Of a stretch of 64,000 bases of DNA, positions 44,949-53,169 are shown piece after piece. Positions within the stretch are counted from its first letter, which is position 1. Every line of letters begins with the position of its first letter. The translations under genes and the position numbers were made by a program. This DNA is from Geobacter argillaceus (GTDB taxonomy: Bacteria > Desulfobacterota > Desulfuromonadia > Geobacterales > DSM-12255). Location: assembly GCF_007830735.1 (NCBI RefSeq), contig NZ_VLLN01000014.1:1-64000 (forward strand), given 5' to 3'. The notes beneath the pieces are model-generated. The model ran no database searches. It had not been told where the DNA came from and saw nothing but the letters and a program-made list of their open reading frames with translations.

Positions 44949-44969
44949 CCTGTCTCCACCCGACCGCTT

Positions 44970-44998
44970 TGACTTGTTGACCACAACCTGCTATTTTA
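44970..44998 (+). promoter_or_regulatory. Putative promoter of the 47-residue gene
   Basis: TTGACT (44970-44975), 17-base spacer, TATTTT (44993-44998), about 55 bases before the small ORF at 45055. Confidence 0.38.
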
Positions 44999-45054
44999 TA
45001 AACATAAAGGGTTAACTTATCGAACAAAAGGAGGGCGCTTTCACGGGAGGATGT

Positions 45055-45198
45055 ATGGAATACCTTATAATCATATTCGTGGGCGCTGCAATCGCGCACG
45101 TTGTCCAAATCTTCTGTTATTTCGACTACCTGAAAACCAGCACCCATGATCGGACCCCCCACGTAGGATCGGGGATGGAACTTCATGGTCAGGCTTGA
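45055..45198 (+). CDS. Small membrane peptide (47 residues)
   Basis: ATG at 45055 has GGGAGG six bases upstream. The peptide MEYLIIIFVGAAIAHVVQIF plus a polar tail (YFDYLKTSTHDRTPHVGSGM...) has one hydrophobic N-terminal segment. It ends before a bidirectional terminator. An overlapping ATG at 45051 reads a poor, Pro/Arg-rich frame. Coding is supported by the binding site, the membrane helix and the terminator; the function is unknown. Confidence 0.58.
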   Translation: MEYLIIIFVGAAIAHVVQIFCYFDYLKTSTHDRTPHVGSGMELHGQA

Positions 45199-45222
45199 CA
45201 ATGCCAAAACCACAGCAGCACG

Positions 45223-45259
45223 AAAAAAGGCAGGGTGCGTTACACACCCTGCCTTTTTG
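45223..45259. terminator. Bidirectional intrinsic terminator
   Basis: AAAAAAGGCAGGGTG and CACCCTGCCTTTTT pair with a 7-base loop, serving the 47-residue gene (plus) and the end of the hom operon (minus). Confidence 0.9.
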
Positions 45260-45278
45260 TTACCTGATTCTACCCAAG

Positions 45279-46589
45279 TCAGTCCAGATTGTCCTCGATC
45301 CTGATCAGCTTGGTCTGCTCCCTGATCACGTCAAAGGAGTCGATCTCCGCCAGGGCCAGCCGCACGTCCTGTTCGCGGGCCTCATGGGTCATGATCACGA
45401 TAGGTACCGTCTCGCTGGAACTTCTGGCGGTCTGGATCATCGATTCTATGCTGATGTCGTGTGTGCCCAGGGCACCGGCAATCCTGGCCAGGACCCCGGG
45501 GCGGTCGGCAGCGCTGAACCGCAGATAGTATTTGCTGACCGACTCGCCAATCGGCTTGATTGCCAGGGTCTTGACCGATGATTCGTGGAAGCCGCGGGAT
45601 GCCACCCGTTGACCGATGCCGGCCATGATATTACGGCCGATGTCGATCAGGTCCCCGACCACGGCGCTCGCAGTCGGTTCCATCCCGGCACCACGGCCGT
45701 AGAGCATGACCGGACCGACAAAATCACCTGCCAGGCGGATGGCGTTGAAAACGCCGTCAACATCGGCAAGCGGATAGTTCAGCGGGATCATGGTCGGGTG
45801 AACCCGCGCCTCGATCCGGTCGCCGTCACGCTTGCCAATGGCAAGCAGCTTGATTTTGTAGCCGAATTCCCGGGCGAAGTTGACATCGATGGCGGAAATC
45901 CCCGTGATCCCCTCGGTATGGATGTCATCGAATTTCACCCTGGTGCCGAAACAGAGAGAAACCAGCAGCGCCAGCTTATGCGCCGTATCGACCCCCTCGA
46001 TATCAAAGGTGGGATCGGCTTCGGCATACCCCAGCTCCTGGGCCGTCTTCAGGACATCGGCAAAATCGGCCCCTTCCCGGGTCATCCTGGTCAGGATGTA
46101 GTTACAGGTGCCGTTGAGAATCCCCAGGACTGTGCTGAAATTGTTGGCCGCCATATTCCCCTTGATGGCGGAAAGAACCGGAATACCGCCACCGACAGCC
46201 GCCTCGTAGAGGACCTCTACTCCCTTTTCTGCCGCAGCCCGGTAGATCTCCTCGCCATGGACTGCCAGGAGCGCCTTGTTGGCGGTAACGATATGCTTGC
46301 CGTTGGCAATGGCCTTCAGGACAAAGCTCCGGGCCGGTTCGTAGCCGCCGATCAGCTCGATGACCACGTCGATCTCGGGATCGTTCAGCAGCTCGTTGGC
46401 ATTGGTCGTGAGCACACCATCCGGTACGCTCACCCCGCGATCGGTTGTTATATCCAGATCGGCGATCGTTTTCAGCGTCAGACTGGCGCCCAGTTTTTCC
46501 TCGATCAGGGAACCGTTCTTCTGCAGCAGCTTGACAACACCGGTACCGATGGTACCGAATCCGATAAGTCCCAGGGTGATTCTCTTCAT
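45279..46589 (-). CDS. hom: Homoserine dehydrogenase
   Basis: 436 residues from ATG 46589 (GAGGAAC upstream; the frame is open 40 codons further). Converts aspartate semialdehyde to homoserine for threonine and methionine. NAD(P) fold GLIGFGTIGTGVV at 7-19, catalytic block GYAEADPTFDIEGVDTAHK, and a C-terminal ACT domain (about 355-430) for threonine feedback. Last gene of a minus-strand run starting with the dCMP deaminase. Confidence 0.96.
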   Translation of the reverse strand: MKRITLGLIGFGTIGTGVVKLLQKNGSLIEEKLGASLTLKTIADLDITTDRGVSVPDGVLTTNANELLNDPEIDVVIELIGGYEPARSFVLKAIANGKHIVTANKALLAVHGEEIYRAAAEKGVEVLYEAAVGGGIPVLSAIKGNMAANNFSTVLGILNGTCNYILTRMTREGADFADVLKTAQELGYAEADPTFDIEGVDTAHKLALLVSLCFGTRVKFDDIHTEGITGISAIDVNFAREFGYKIKLLAIGKRDGDRIEARVHPTMIPLNYPLADVDGVFNAIRLAGDFVGPVMLYGRGAGMEPTASAVVGDLIDIGRNIMAGIGQRVASRGFHESSVKTLAIKPIGESVSKYYLRFSAADRPGVLARIAGALGTHDISIESMIQTARSSSETVPIVIMTHEAREQDVRLALAEIDSFDVIREQTKLIRIEDNLD

Positions 46590-46602
46590 TGTTCCTCGCA
46601 CG

Positions 46603-47028
46603 TTACGGTGATGGTTGACCGGAAACAGCCTTCTCACCGGCAAACTGGTCAAGTATGCCGTTGATGAAGGCCGGAGAATCCTCGGTCCCGAACTTCTTGG
46701 CAATTTCAATGGCCTCGTTGATGGTCACGTTGGCAGGGATGTCGGGACGAAAAAGCAGCTCGAACACGGCCAGCCGCAGGATATTCAGGTCTATCCGGGC
46801 CATCCTCGGCACGGTCCAGTTGGTGGACTTTTCCTCAATGGCGGCATCGAGCTCCGCCTTATGTTCGGCAACGCCAAGCACCAGCTCTTCGGCAAAGGCT
46901 TGTGAAGCCTCCGAGCCGCGGGCGCCCTCCCGGAAATGGCGAAGCGCCTGTGGCACCGTTACCGGGTTCAGTTCCATGCCATAGAGAATCTGGAGGGCCT
47001 GCTCCCGCCCTTCGCGGCGCGCCCCCAC
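46603..47028 (-). CDS. nusB: Transcription antitermination factor NusB
   Basis: 141 residues. [18 protein letters not shown] and the C-terminal [20 protein letters not shown] are the NusB signatures. Binds boxA RNA with NusE/S10. The GTG start is the codon right after the ribH stop, as in many bacteria where ribH-nusB form a pair. Confidence 0.95.
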   Translation of the reverse strand: MGARREGREQALQILYGMELNPVTVPQALRHFREGARGSEASQAFAEELVLGVAEHKAELDAAIEEKSTNWTVPRMARIDLNILRLAVFELLFRPDIPANVTINEAIEIAKKFGTEDSPAFINGILDQFAGEKAVSGQPSP

Positions 47029-47493
47029 CTAAACCACCTTGAGCAGGTTGGCGGTCTCGATGGCCGTCATGGCAGCGTCGAATCCCTTGTTCCCGGCCTT
47101 GGTGCCGGCCCGCTCAACGGCCTGTTCGATGCTGTCCGTGGTGAGTACGCCAAACGCAACCGGCACCCCGGTCTTGAGCGATACCTGCGCGACCCCCTTG
47201 GATACTTCCGCAGCCACATAGTCGAAATGGGGAGTAGACCCGCGGATCACTGCCCCGAGGCAAATAATGGCATCGTACTTCCCGGCCACCGCCAGTTTTT
47301 GCGCCACCAGGGGAATCTCAAAGGCACCGGGCACGCGCACAACGGCAATGTCGCCGTCAGCAGCGCCGTGACGAATAAGGGCATCAAGGGCACCTTCCAA
47401 GAGACGTTCGGCAATGAAGCCGTTGAAACGGCTGACGACTATACCGACGCGCAGGCCGGTGGCATCAAGTTTTGCATCATGGTATACGGGCAT
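47029..47493 (-). CDS. ribH: 6,7-dimethyl-8-ribityllumazine synthase
   Basis: 154 residues. [32 protein letters not shown], and [17 protein letters not shown] with the active-site His are typical. Makes lumazine from the ribityl and butanone phosphate precursors in riboflavin synthesis. Confidence 0.97.
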   Translation of the reverse strand: MPVYHDAKLDATGLRVGIVVSRFNGFIAERLLEGALDALIRHGAADGDIAVVRVPGAFEIPLVAQKLAVAGKYDAIICLGAVIRGSTPHFDYVAAEVSKGVAQVSLKTGVPVAFGVLTTDSIEQAVERAGTKAGNKGFDAAMTAIETANLLKVV

Positions 47494-47516
47494 AATCCCT
47501 CCAAACCTGAATGTAG

Positions 47517-48752
47517 TTAGATATTTTCGCCAGGCGTCTCACTGGTGTCCACGTTCACCAGCAGGTGCCCCATCTTGTCGCGTTTCGTCTGCAGATAGCG
47601 CAGATTGCAGCTGTTGGGCTGCACCTCGATCTGCACCCGATCAATGATGTTGATGCCGTAACCTTCCAGACCGATGACCTTTTTCGGGTTGTTGGTCAAG
47701 AGACGGATATTCTTCAGACCGAGGTTCACGAGGATCTGGGCACCGATGCCGTAATCCCGCAAGTCGGCCTTGAAACCGAGTTCCAGGTTGGCCTCCACGG
47801 TGTCTTTTCCCTCATCCTGAAGCACGTAGGCCTTCAGCTTGTTCACCAGACCGATGCCACGCCCTTCCTGACGCATGTAGAGGATGACCCCTTTCCCCTC
47901 CCGCTCGATCATAGCCATGGCGCTCTGCAGCTGCTCACCGCAGTCGCAGCGGCAACTGCCGAAGACATCGCCGGTAAGGCACTCGGAATGGACCCGCACC
48001 AGCACCGGTTCGTCACCGGCAACATCACCCTTGACAAGGGCGATATGCTCCAGGTTGTCCACCTGGTTGTCAAAGGCAATCGCCTTGAAATCACCGCCGT
48101 ACAGTGTCGGCATGGTCGCTTCGACAGACCGCTGCACCAGGGTTTCGGTGCGCATCCGGTAGGCAACCAGGTCGGCTACGGTGCAGATCTTCAGACCATG
48201 CTCCTTGGCGAACTCCCGCAATTCGGGCATCCGGGCCATGGTCCCGTCATCGTTCATGATCTCGCAGATCACCCCCGCCGGCGTCAGCCCAGCCAGCCGG
48301 GCCAGGTCTACCGACCCCTCGGTCTGGCCGGTCCGCACCAGAACGCCGCCACTGCGGGCCCGCAGCGGAAAAACATGACCGGGCCGGGCCAGATCCTCGG
48401 CCCGGGTCTCAGGGGCCACGGCGGTCAGAATGGTGTGGGCGCGGTCAGCGGCCGAAATACCGGTTGATACCCCCTTTTTCGCCTCGATGGAGACGGTAAA
48501 GGCGGTCCCGAAGGAGGAGGTGTTGTTGGCGACCATGGGGTTGAGGCGGAGCCGGTCACAGGTGTCCGGGGTCAAAGTCAGGCAGATCAGCCCCCGGCCG
48601 TACTTGGCCATGAAGTTGATCGCCTCGGGCGTGACCGCTTCGGCCGCCATGGTCAGATCCCCTTCGTTTTCACGGTCTTCGTCGTCCACCAGGATGACTA
48701 TCTTCCCCTGGCGGATATCCTCTATGGCTTCATCAATGGTCGCAACAGGCAC
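47517..48752 (-). CDS. ribBA: 3,4-dihydroxy-2-butanone-4-phosphate synthase / GTP cyclohydrolase II (bifunctional)
   Basis: 411 residues. The N-terminal DHBP synthase has [16 protein letters not shown] and GRGLICLTL with acidic metal ligands, and [21 protein letters not shown]. The C-terminal GTP cyclohydrolase II has the zinc cysteines in [15 protein letters not shown] and [16 protein letters not shown]. Both early riboflavin steps in one protein. Follows ribE after 140 bases with no gene. Confidence 0.97.
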   Translation of the reverse strand: MPVATIDEAIEDIRQGKIVILVDDEDRENEGDLTMAAEAVTPEAINFMAKYGRGLICLTLTPDTCDRLRLNPMVANNTSSFGTAFTVSIEAKKGVSTGISAADRAHTILTAVAPETRAEDLARPGHVFPLRARSGGVLVRTGQTEGSVDLARLAGLTPAGVICEIMNDDGTMARMPELREFAKEHGLKICTVADLVAYRMRTETLVQRSVEATMPTLYGGDFKAIAFDNQVDNLEHIALVKGDVAGDEPVLVRVHSECLTGDVFGSCRCDCGEQLQSAMAMIEREGKGVILYMRQEGRGIGLVNKLKAYVLQDEGKDTVEANLELGFKADLRDYGIGAQILVNLGLKNIRLLTNNPKKVIGLEGYGINIIDRVQIEVQPNSCNLRYLQTKRDKMGHLLVNVDTSETPGENI

Positions 48753-48892
48753 TGTCAGTCACCAATCCTTATAATTTTCGTATCCCTTCAACGGGATCAG
48801 CGTTCTATACCAGAAATGGCGTAAATAGGCAAAGGGCAAACTTGAAAAAAGGGCACCGTAACAGGTATTCCGCACCACCTGAAGGATACCAA
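48753..48892. other. ribE-ribBA spacer
   Basis: 140 bases without a gene. I see no FMN riboswitch features and no obvious terminator. Confidence 0.4.
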
Positions 48893-49540
48893 TCAGACAA
48901 ACCCGTTGGCCGCCAGGCTCTCCAGGGTCAGGCCCGTGCGGCCGACCGGCTGATGGCCCGTCAGGAGCCGTTCCACATACTTGCCGATGATGTCGGTCTC
49001 GATATTGACCTTGAAGCCCGGCCGGACGAACTGGAGCGTGGTCCTGGCGGCGGTATGGGGAATAATATTGACGCTGAAACCGTCGTTACTCACGGTATTC
49101 ACCGTCAGACTGATCCCGTCAATGGCAACCGACCCCTTCTCCACTATGTAACGGGCGTGCTGGGGAGGCAGTTGGAAGCTTATCACCAGGTTGCCGGACG
49201 CCTCGCGCAGCCCCACAACCGTGGCAACGGTGTCAATGTGACCGCTGACCAAGTGCCCCCCCAAACGGTCACCCACCTTCAGCGCCCGCTCCAGATTTAC
49301 CGGTGCGCCGCCGACCAACCCGCCAACAGTTGTCCGGTCCAGGCTCTCGGGCGATACATCAAAGGTGAGCTCACCGGCACCCTTTGCCACCACCGTCAGG
49401 CAGGCGCCATTCACCGCCACCGAATCCCCCATGGCGATCTCGCCGCACGGCAGAGCGGTCGTTACCGTGAGCCGGGCAGCGCTCCCGGCACGCTGGAGCC
49501 GTACCATCCTGCCCACATCTTCAATCAGACCGGTAAACAT
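48893..49540 (-). CDS. ribE: Riboflavin synthase, alpha chain
   Basis: 215 residues with two lumazine-binding repeats: [10 protein letters not shown] and GDSVAVNGACLTV in the first, GHLVSGHIDTVA and GSVAIDGISLTV in the second. Dismutates two lumazines to riboflavin. Start overlaps the end of ribD by 16 bases. Confidence 0.96.
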   Translation of the reverse strand: MFTGLIEDVGRMVRLQRAGSAARLTVTTALPCGEIAMGDSVAVNGACLTVVAKGAGELTFDVSPESLDRTTVGGLVGGAPVNLERALKVGDRLGGHLVSGHIDTVATVVGLREASGNLVISFQLPPQHARYIVEKGSVAIDGISLTVNTVSNDGFSVNIIPHTAARTTLQFVRPGFKVNIETDIIGKYVERLLTGHQPVGRTGLTLESLAANGFV

Positions 49541-50637
49541 CGGTGCTCCGGATATCCGGTGACAAGAAAATCATCGCCGATCCTGGCGAAAGTCACATCG
49601 CTCAACGAAATAGCGTCGGCCATCATCTCTGCTCCCCTGCCGGTAAAGAGTCCGCGTCCCTCGCCGGCCACGATCTTGGACGCATAAAAAAACATCACCT
49701 TGTCGACCAGTCCCTGGCGGATAAACTCGCCAGCCAGTGTTGCCCCGCCTTCCAGGAGAATCGACTGTACCCCCCGGGCGCCAAGTTTCCGGAGCAGATC
49801 GATAAGGTCGACCCGTCCGTCCCGCTCTTGGCAGACGAGCAGTTCAGCACCTCGACAACGGAGCGCCTCTCCCCTGTCGCCACCGGCAACTGTCGTGGCA
49901 ATAACCGTCCCGCTGCTGGACGCATGGGTCAGCATCCGGGCATCCACGGACATCCGGAGACCGGAATCGACGACCACCCGGAGCGGATCACGCCCCCGCA
50001 GGTGCCGCACCGTCAACTGGGGATCGTCGGCCAGGACCGTGCCAATCCCCACCATGATGGCATCCACCCGGTCCCGGAGGCGGTGGACCAATCGACGGGA
50101 CCGCTCGCCGGTTATCCAGCGAGAGTCGCCGCTGGCTGTAGCGGTCTTGCCGTCGAGGGTCAGGGCGCTTTTCAGGATGACAAACGGTAATCCGGTGGTC
50201 ACGTGCCTTACGAATGGCTCGTTCAGAAGCCGGCTCTCCCGCTCGCAGAGACCTACGGTCACGGTGATCCCGGCCTTGCGGATGATCGCCACCCCCTTGC
50301 CGGCCACCTTGGGATTGGGATCGACCATGGCGACAAACACCCGGCCCACCCCGGCTGCCACCAGGGCATCGGCACAGGGAGGGGTGCGGCCGAAATGGGC
50401 GCACGGCTCTAATGTCACATACACGTCCGCACCACGGGCCAGGTCGCCGGCCATCCGCAGGGCATGAACCTCCGCATGGGGCGTGCCGGCCTTCCGGTGC
50501 CACCCCTCACCCACGATAACGCCGTCACTGACGATCACACAGCCTACCGCAGGGTTCGGCGAAGTCCGTCCCACCCCTTTGCGCGCCAGGGTAAACGCCC
50601 GGCGCATCAGCCGCTCGTGATGGTCTTCGGCACTCAC
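49525..50637 (-). CDS. ribD: Bifunctional diaminohydroxyphosphoribosylaminopyrimidine deaminase / reductase
   Basis: 370 residues. The deaminase half has the zinc site HAEVHAL and [14 protein letters not shown] (His/Glu and two Cys); the reductase half has [13 protein letters not shown] and the NADPH-binding [13 protein letters not shown]. Start overlaps the nrdR stop (ATGA). Confidence 0.97.
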   Translation of the reverse strand: MSAEDHHERLMRRAFTLARKGVGRTSPNPAVGCVIVSDGVIVGEGWHRKAGTPHAEVHALRMAGDLARGADVYVTLEPCAHFGRTPPCADALVAAGVGRVFVAMVDPNPKVAGKGVAIIRKAGITVTVGLCERESRLLNEPFVRHVTTGLPFVILKSALTLDGKTATASGDSRWITGERSRRLVHRLRDRVDAIMVGIGTVLADDPQLTVRHLRGRDPLRVVVDSGLRMSVDARMLTHASSSGTVIATTVAGGDRGEALRCRGAELLVCQERDGRVDLIDLLRKLGARGVQSILLEGGATLAGEFIRQGLVDKVMFFYASKIVAGEGRGLFTGRGAEMMADAISLSDVTFARIGDDFLVTGYPEHRCLPV

Positions 50638-51086
50638 TTCTTCAGCAACTCCTGGAGTTCCACCATGAATTCGTTGATATCCTTGAATGAGCGGTACACC
50701 GAGGCGAAGCGGACATAGGCCACCTCGTCCACGTCATGAAGCTCCTTCATGACCCAGGCGCCGATGGTGGTGCTGGGAATCTCCCGCTCAGCGCTTTCCT
50801 GGAGACGGCTCTCCAGGCGATCCACCATTTTTTCGATGGACTCCACCGATACGGGCCGCTTCTCGCACGCCTTCTTGATACCGGCAATCACCTTGAGCCG
50901 GTCGAACGGCTCACGGCGGCCATCCTTTTTCTGCACCAGGGGGAGCATCTCTTCGATCCGCTCATGGGTGGTGAACCGCTTGCCGCACGACTCGCACTCG
51001 CGGCGCCGACGGATGGCCGAGCCATCCTTTTCCGGTCGCGAGTCCACCACCTTGCTGTCGGGAAGGGCGCAGAACGGACACTTCAC
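50634..51086 (-). CDS. nrdR: Transcriptional repressor NrdR
   Basis: 150 residues from the GTG at 51086 ([20 protein letters not shown] upstream). Zinc ribbon of CPFC and CESCGKRF (about 3-34), then an ATP-cone ([18 protein letters not shown]...). Represses ribonucleotide reductase genes in response to dATP/ATP. Placed between the dCMP deaminase and ribD, and overlaps both by 4 bases. Confidence 0.96.
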   Translation of the reverse strand: MKCPFCALPDSKVVDSRPEKDGSAIRRRRECESCGKRFTTHERIEEMLPLVQKKDGRREPFDRLKVIAGIKKACEKRPVSVESIEKMVDRLESRLQESAEREIPSTTIGAWVMKELHDVDEVAYVRFASVYRSFKDINEFMVELQELLKK

Positions 51087-51553
51087 GGGACAGCCTCCTC
51101 TGACGGCGAAGGTACGAACGGTTCGACTGCCACCCCGGATTCGGCAATCATGCTGGCGGCCAGTTGGTCCGGGTAGCCGGCCTCGTACACGATCCGCCTG
51201 ATGCCGGCATTGATGAGCATCTTCGAGCAGATGATGCACGGCATGGTAGTACAGTAGAGGGTTGCGCCGTTAATATTGGTCCCATGCTTGGCGGCCTGGA
51301 TGATGGCGTTCTGCTCGGCATGCAGCCCCCGGCACAGCTCGTGACGCTCCCCGGAGGGAATTCCCATCTGCTCCCGCAGGCATCCCACATCCAGACAGTG
51401 AGCCACCCCGGACGGCGCGCCGTTATAGCCGGTGGACAGGATGTTCTTGTCCTTTACCAGCACGGCCCCAACCTGCCGGCGCAGGCAGGTTGAGCGGCGG
51501 GCCACCAGATGGGTTATCTCCATGAAATATTCATCCCAGGTAGGGCGGGACAT
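51083..51553 (-). CDS. Deoxycytidylate (dCMP) deaminase family protein
   Basis: 156 residues. Zinc-site HAEQNAI (near 78-84) and [12 protein letters not shown] (PCxxC near 105-109) mark the CDA fold; the N-terminal [28 protein letters not shown] matches the dCMP deaminase/ComEB type. Makes dUMP. Overlaps nrdR at GTGA, so transcription of the whole run may start just upstream of it. Confidence 0.92.
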   Translation of the reverse strand: MSRPTWDEYFMEITHLVARRSTCLRRQVGAVLVKDKNILSTGYNGAPSGVAHCLDVGCLREQMGIPSGERHELCRGLHAEQNAIIQAAKHGTNINGATLYCTTMPCIICSKMLINAGIRRIVYEAGYPDQLAASMIAESGVAVEPFVPSPSEEAVP

Positions 51554-51629
51554 GGCAGGCTCCTCTAAAATGGTTTTTTACCATACCCCATAAGGCCTGA
51601 GCGGTCAAGGATCTCACCGCGCAGTTGTG

Positions 51630-51658
51630 TTGACAGGTCTGCCCCGGACGGCTAGTAT
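51630..51658 (+). promoter_or_regulatory. Sigma-70 promoter for the HD hydrolase-crp unit
   Basis: TTGACA (51630-51635), 17-base spacer, TAGTAT (51653-51658). The predicted start near 51666 gives a leader of about 26 bases. Confidence 0.65.
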
Positions 51659-51691
51659 GCAAACGGTATGATATGAGAATGGAGCAGCACA

Positions 51692-52243
51692 TTGGACCCA
51701 ATTTCCCTGCTGCACAAATATTTCCCCGAAGATGGAGCACGCCGGATCGTCCTTGAGCATAGCCGCTGCGTGGCCAACAAGGCGTTGCAACTGGCCCGCA
51801 GTCATCCCGCCCCACACTACCTCGACCTCTGTTTCATCGAAGAAGCAGCGCTTCTCCACGACATCGGCATCTGCCACACCGATACACCCGGCATCGGCTG
51901 CCACGGCCCTCATCCCTATATCCTTCACGGCATCCTGGGAAAGGAAATCCTTGAGGCAGAAGGGCTGCCGCGTCATGCCCTGGTCTGCGAGCGGCACATA
52001 GGAGTTGGGCTGACCGCCGCCGACATTGCTCGCCAGGGACTACCCCTTCCCCACCGGGACATGGCACCACTGACCGGCGAGGAGCGGATCGTCTGTTTCG
52101 CGGATCTGTTCTATTCGAAGAAACCCGGCCAGATTGCGACGGAGAAAACGGTTGCCAAGGTCCGCCAGGAGATCGGCAGATTCGGGGCAGGAAAAACCGA
52201 CATTTTCGACGCATGGATAGCGGAACTTGCCGCTGCCCTTTAG
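51692..52243 (+). CDS. HD-domain phosphohydrolase
   Basis: 183 residues with a TTG start (GGAG upstream). HD signature EAALLHDIGICH near residue 50-61 and a second metal-ligand region CERHIGVGL with His, plus FADLFYSK. Belongs to the small HD/YqeK-like hydrolases acting on phosphate esters or nucleotides; substrate unknown. It is 12 bases before a Crp/Fnr-type regulator. Confidence 0.85.
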   Translation: MDPISLLHKYFPEDGARRIVLEHSRCVANKALQLARSHPAPHYLDLCFIEEAALLHDIGICHTDTPGIGCHGPHPYILHGILGKEILEAEGLPRHALVCERHIGVGLTAADIARQGLPLPHRDMAPLTGEERIVCFADLFYSKKPGQIATEKTVAKVRQEIGRFGAGKTDIFDAWIAELAAAL

Positions 52244-52255
52244 GAGTACCCGCCC

Positions 52256-52939
52256 ATGAAGCCGCTCGGCAAACCGAACAGGCAACCGCTGGCATATCTT
52301 CCTTTTCTGCAGCATCTCCCGGCCGAACAACTGAACGAACTCGCCGACTGTATCAAGACCCGCCACTTCTCACGAAATCAGGTCATCCTCCGGGCCGATG
52401 AAACCGACCGGTACATGTACATCATCACTAGCGGCACGGTGAAGGTGGTGCAGGCGAGCGACAAAGGCAAGGAATCGATCCTGGCCATTCACAAGAAAGG
52501 CGATTTTTTTGGCGAAATGGGAATTCTGGATGGCCAGACCTCACCGGCGACCGTCATTGCCCTTGAAGAGACCACCCTGGCCCTGATCAGCAGGGCTGAT
52601 TTTCACGATCTCTTCCTGGCCGACCCGGCGATCAGCCGGCAGATCATCACCTTCCTCTGCGGCCGACTGCGCGATTCATGGCTCATGCAGAGGGTGCAGA
52701 GCTCAGGAAACGCCGAGGAAAGGGTTGTTGCTCTGTTACGGCACATGGCCGCACGCCATGGTGTGCAGGACCAACGCGGCACCATCCTGACCATGCGGCT
52801 CACCCACCAGGAAATCGCCGAATTCGTGTCGCTCTCAAGGGAGACCGTCAGCCGGCTGTTGGCCCGGCTGGCGCGGAACGGAACCATTGAAATCCTACCC
52901 GGCAGGAAGATACTCCTAAACAAATCTTTCAACATCTGA
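52256..52939 (+). CDS. Crp/Fnr-family transcriptional regulator
   Basis: 227 residues. Cyclic-nucleotide-like sensor domain (about 15-135) with GDFFGEMGILDGQTSPATV near residues 82-100, then a long helix and a helix-turn-helix with LTHQEIAEFVSLSRETVSRLLARL (about 181-204). The cysteine cluster of oxygen-sensing FNR is absent, so a small-molecule ligand is likelier. A candidate GEMM riboswitch with its own promoter follows. Confidence 0.92.
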   Translation: MKPLGKPNRQPLAYLPFLQHLPAEQLNELADCIKTRHFSRNQVILRADETDRYMYIITSGTVKVVQASDKGKESILAIHKKGDFFGEMGILDGQTSPATVIALEETTLALISRADFHDLFLADPAISRQIITFLCGRLRDSWLMQRVQSSGNAEERVVALLRHMAARHGVQDQRGTILTMRLTHQEIAEFVSLSRETVSRLLARLARNGTIEILPGRKILLNKSFNI

Positions 52940-53007
52940 CCCAATTGTGATAAACAACACAAAGCTTTTTCGGAGCCACGCCGTAAGATTATAACGTAAT
53001 AAAAAAG

Positions 53008-53098
53008 CAAGCTGTTTCCGAACGGGTAAACCTCGGGTAACCGGGGGACACAAAGCCACGGGTCCTGCACAGAAGGCAGGATAGCCGGGTTGCCGAAG
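53008..53098 (+). promoter_or_regulatory. GEMM-I riboswitch (cyclic di-GMP or cyclic AMP-GMP)
   Basis: The RNA carries the GEMM-I core blocks in order: GGGTAAACC, GGGACACAAAGCC, a GGTCCTGCAC...GCAGGATAGCC arm and GGGTTGCCGAA. They match the Vc2-type layout (GGGCAAACC, GGGACGCAAAGCC, AGGTAGC, GGGTTACCGA). The base I align by eye with the selectivity position (first G of GGGTAAACC) is G, the c-di-GMP form, but this needs a proper alignment. A TATAAC box at 52990-52995 could be the -10. A terminator and then an exported protease follow. Confidence 0.9.
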
Positions 53099-53100
53099 AG

Positions 53101-53139
53101 ACAGGGTCTACCGCCCTACTTCTCGGTGCCCTGTTTTTC
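53101..53139 (+). terminator. Riboswitch-controlled intrinsic terminator
   Basis: ACAGGG...CCCTGT with an inner ACCG/CGGT stem, then TTTTTC, between the GEMM aptamer and the protease start. A competing pair, GGTGCC (53125-53130) with GGCACC (53142-53147), overlaps this stem and the T-run and could be the read-through form. Confidence 0.75.
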
Positions 53140-53169
53140 AAGGCACCTGGGAAACACACGGAGGTAGAC

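Noticed and set aside
45051-45149. Alternative short frame starting MYGIPYNHIRGR
   Set aside because: Overlaps the better 45055 frame; Arg/Pro/Cys-rich without a membrane or domain feature.
48753-48892. FMN riboswitch for the riboflavin operon
   Set aside because: I looked in the ribE-ribBA spacer and upstream of the dCMP deaminase and found none of the conserved FMN-element blocks.
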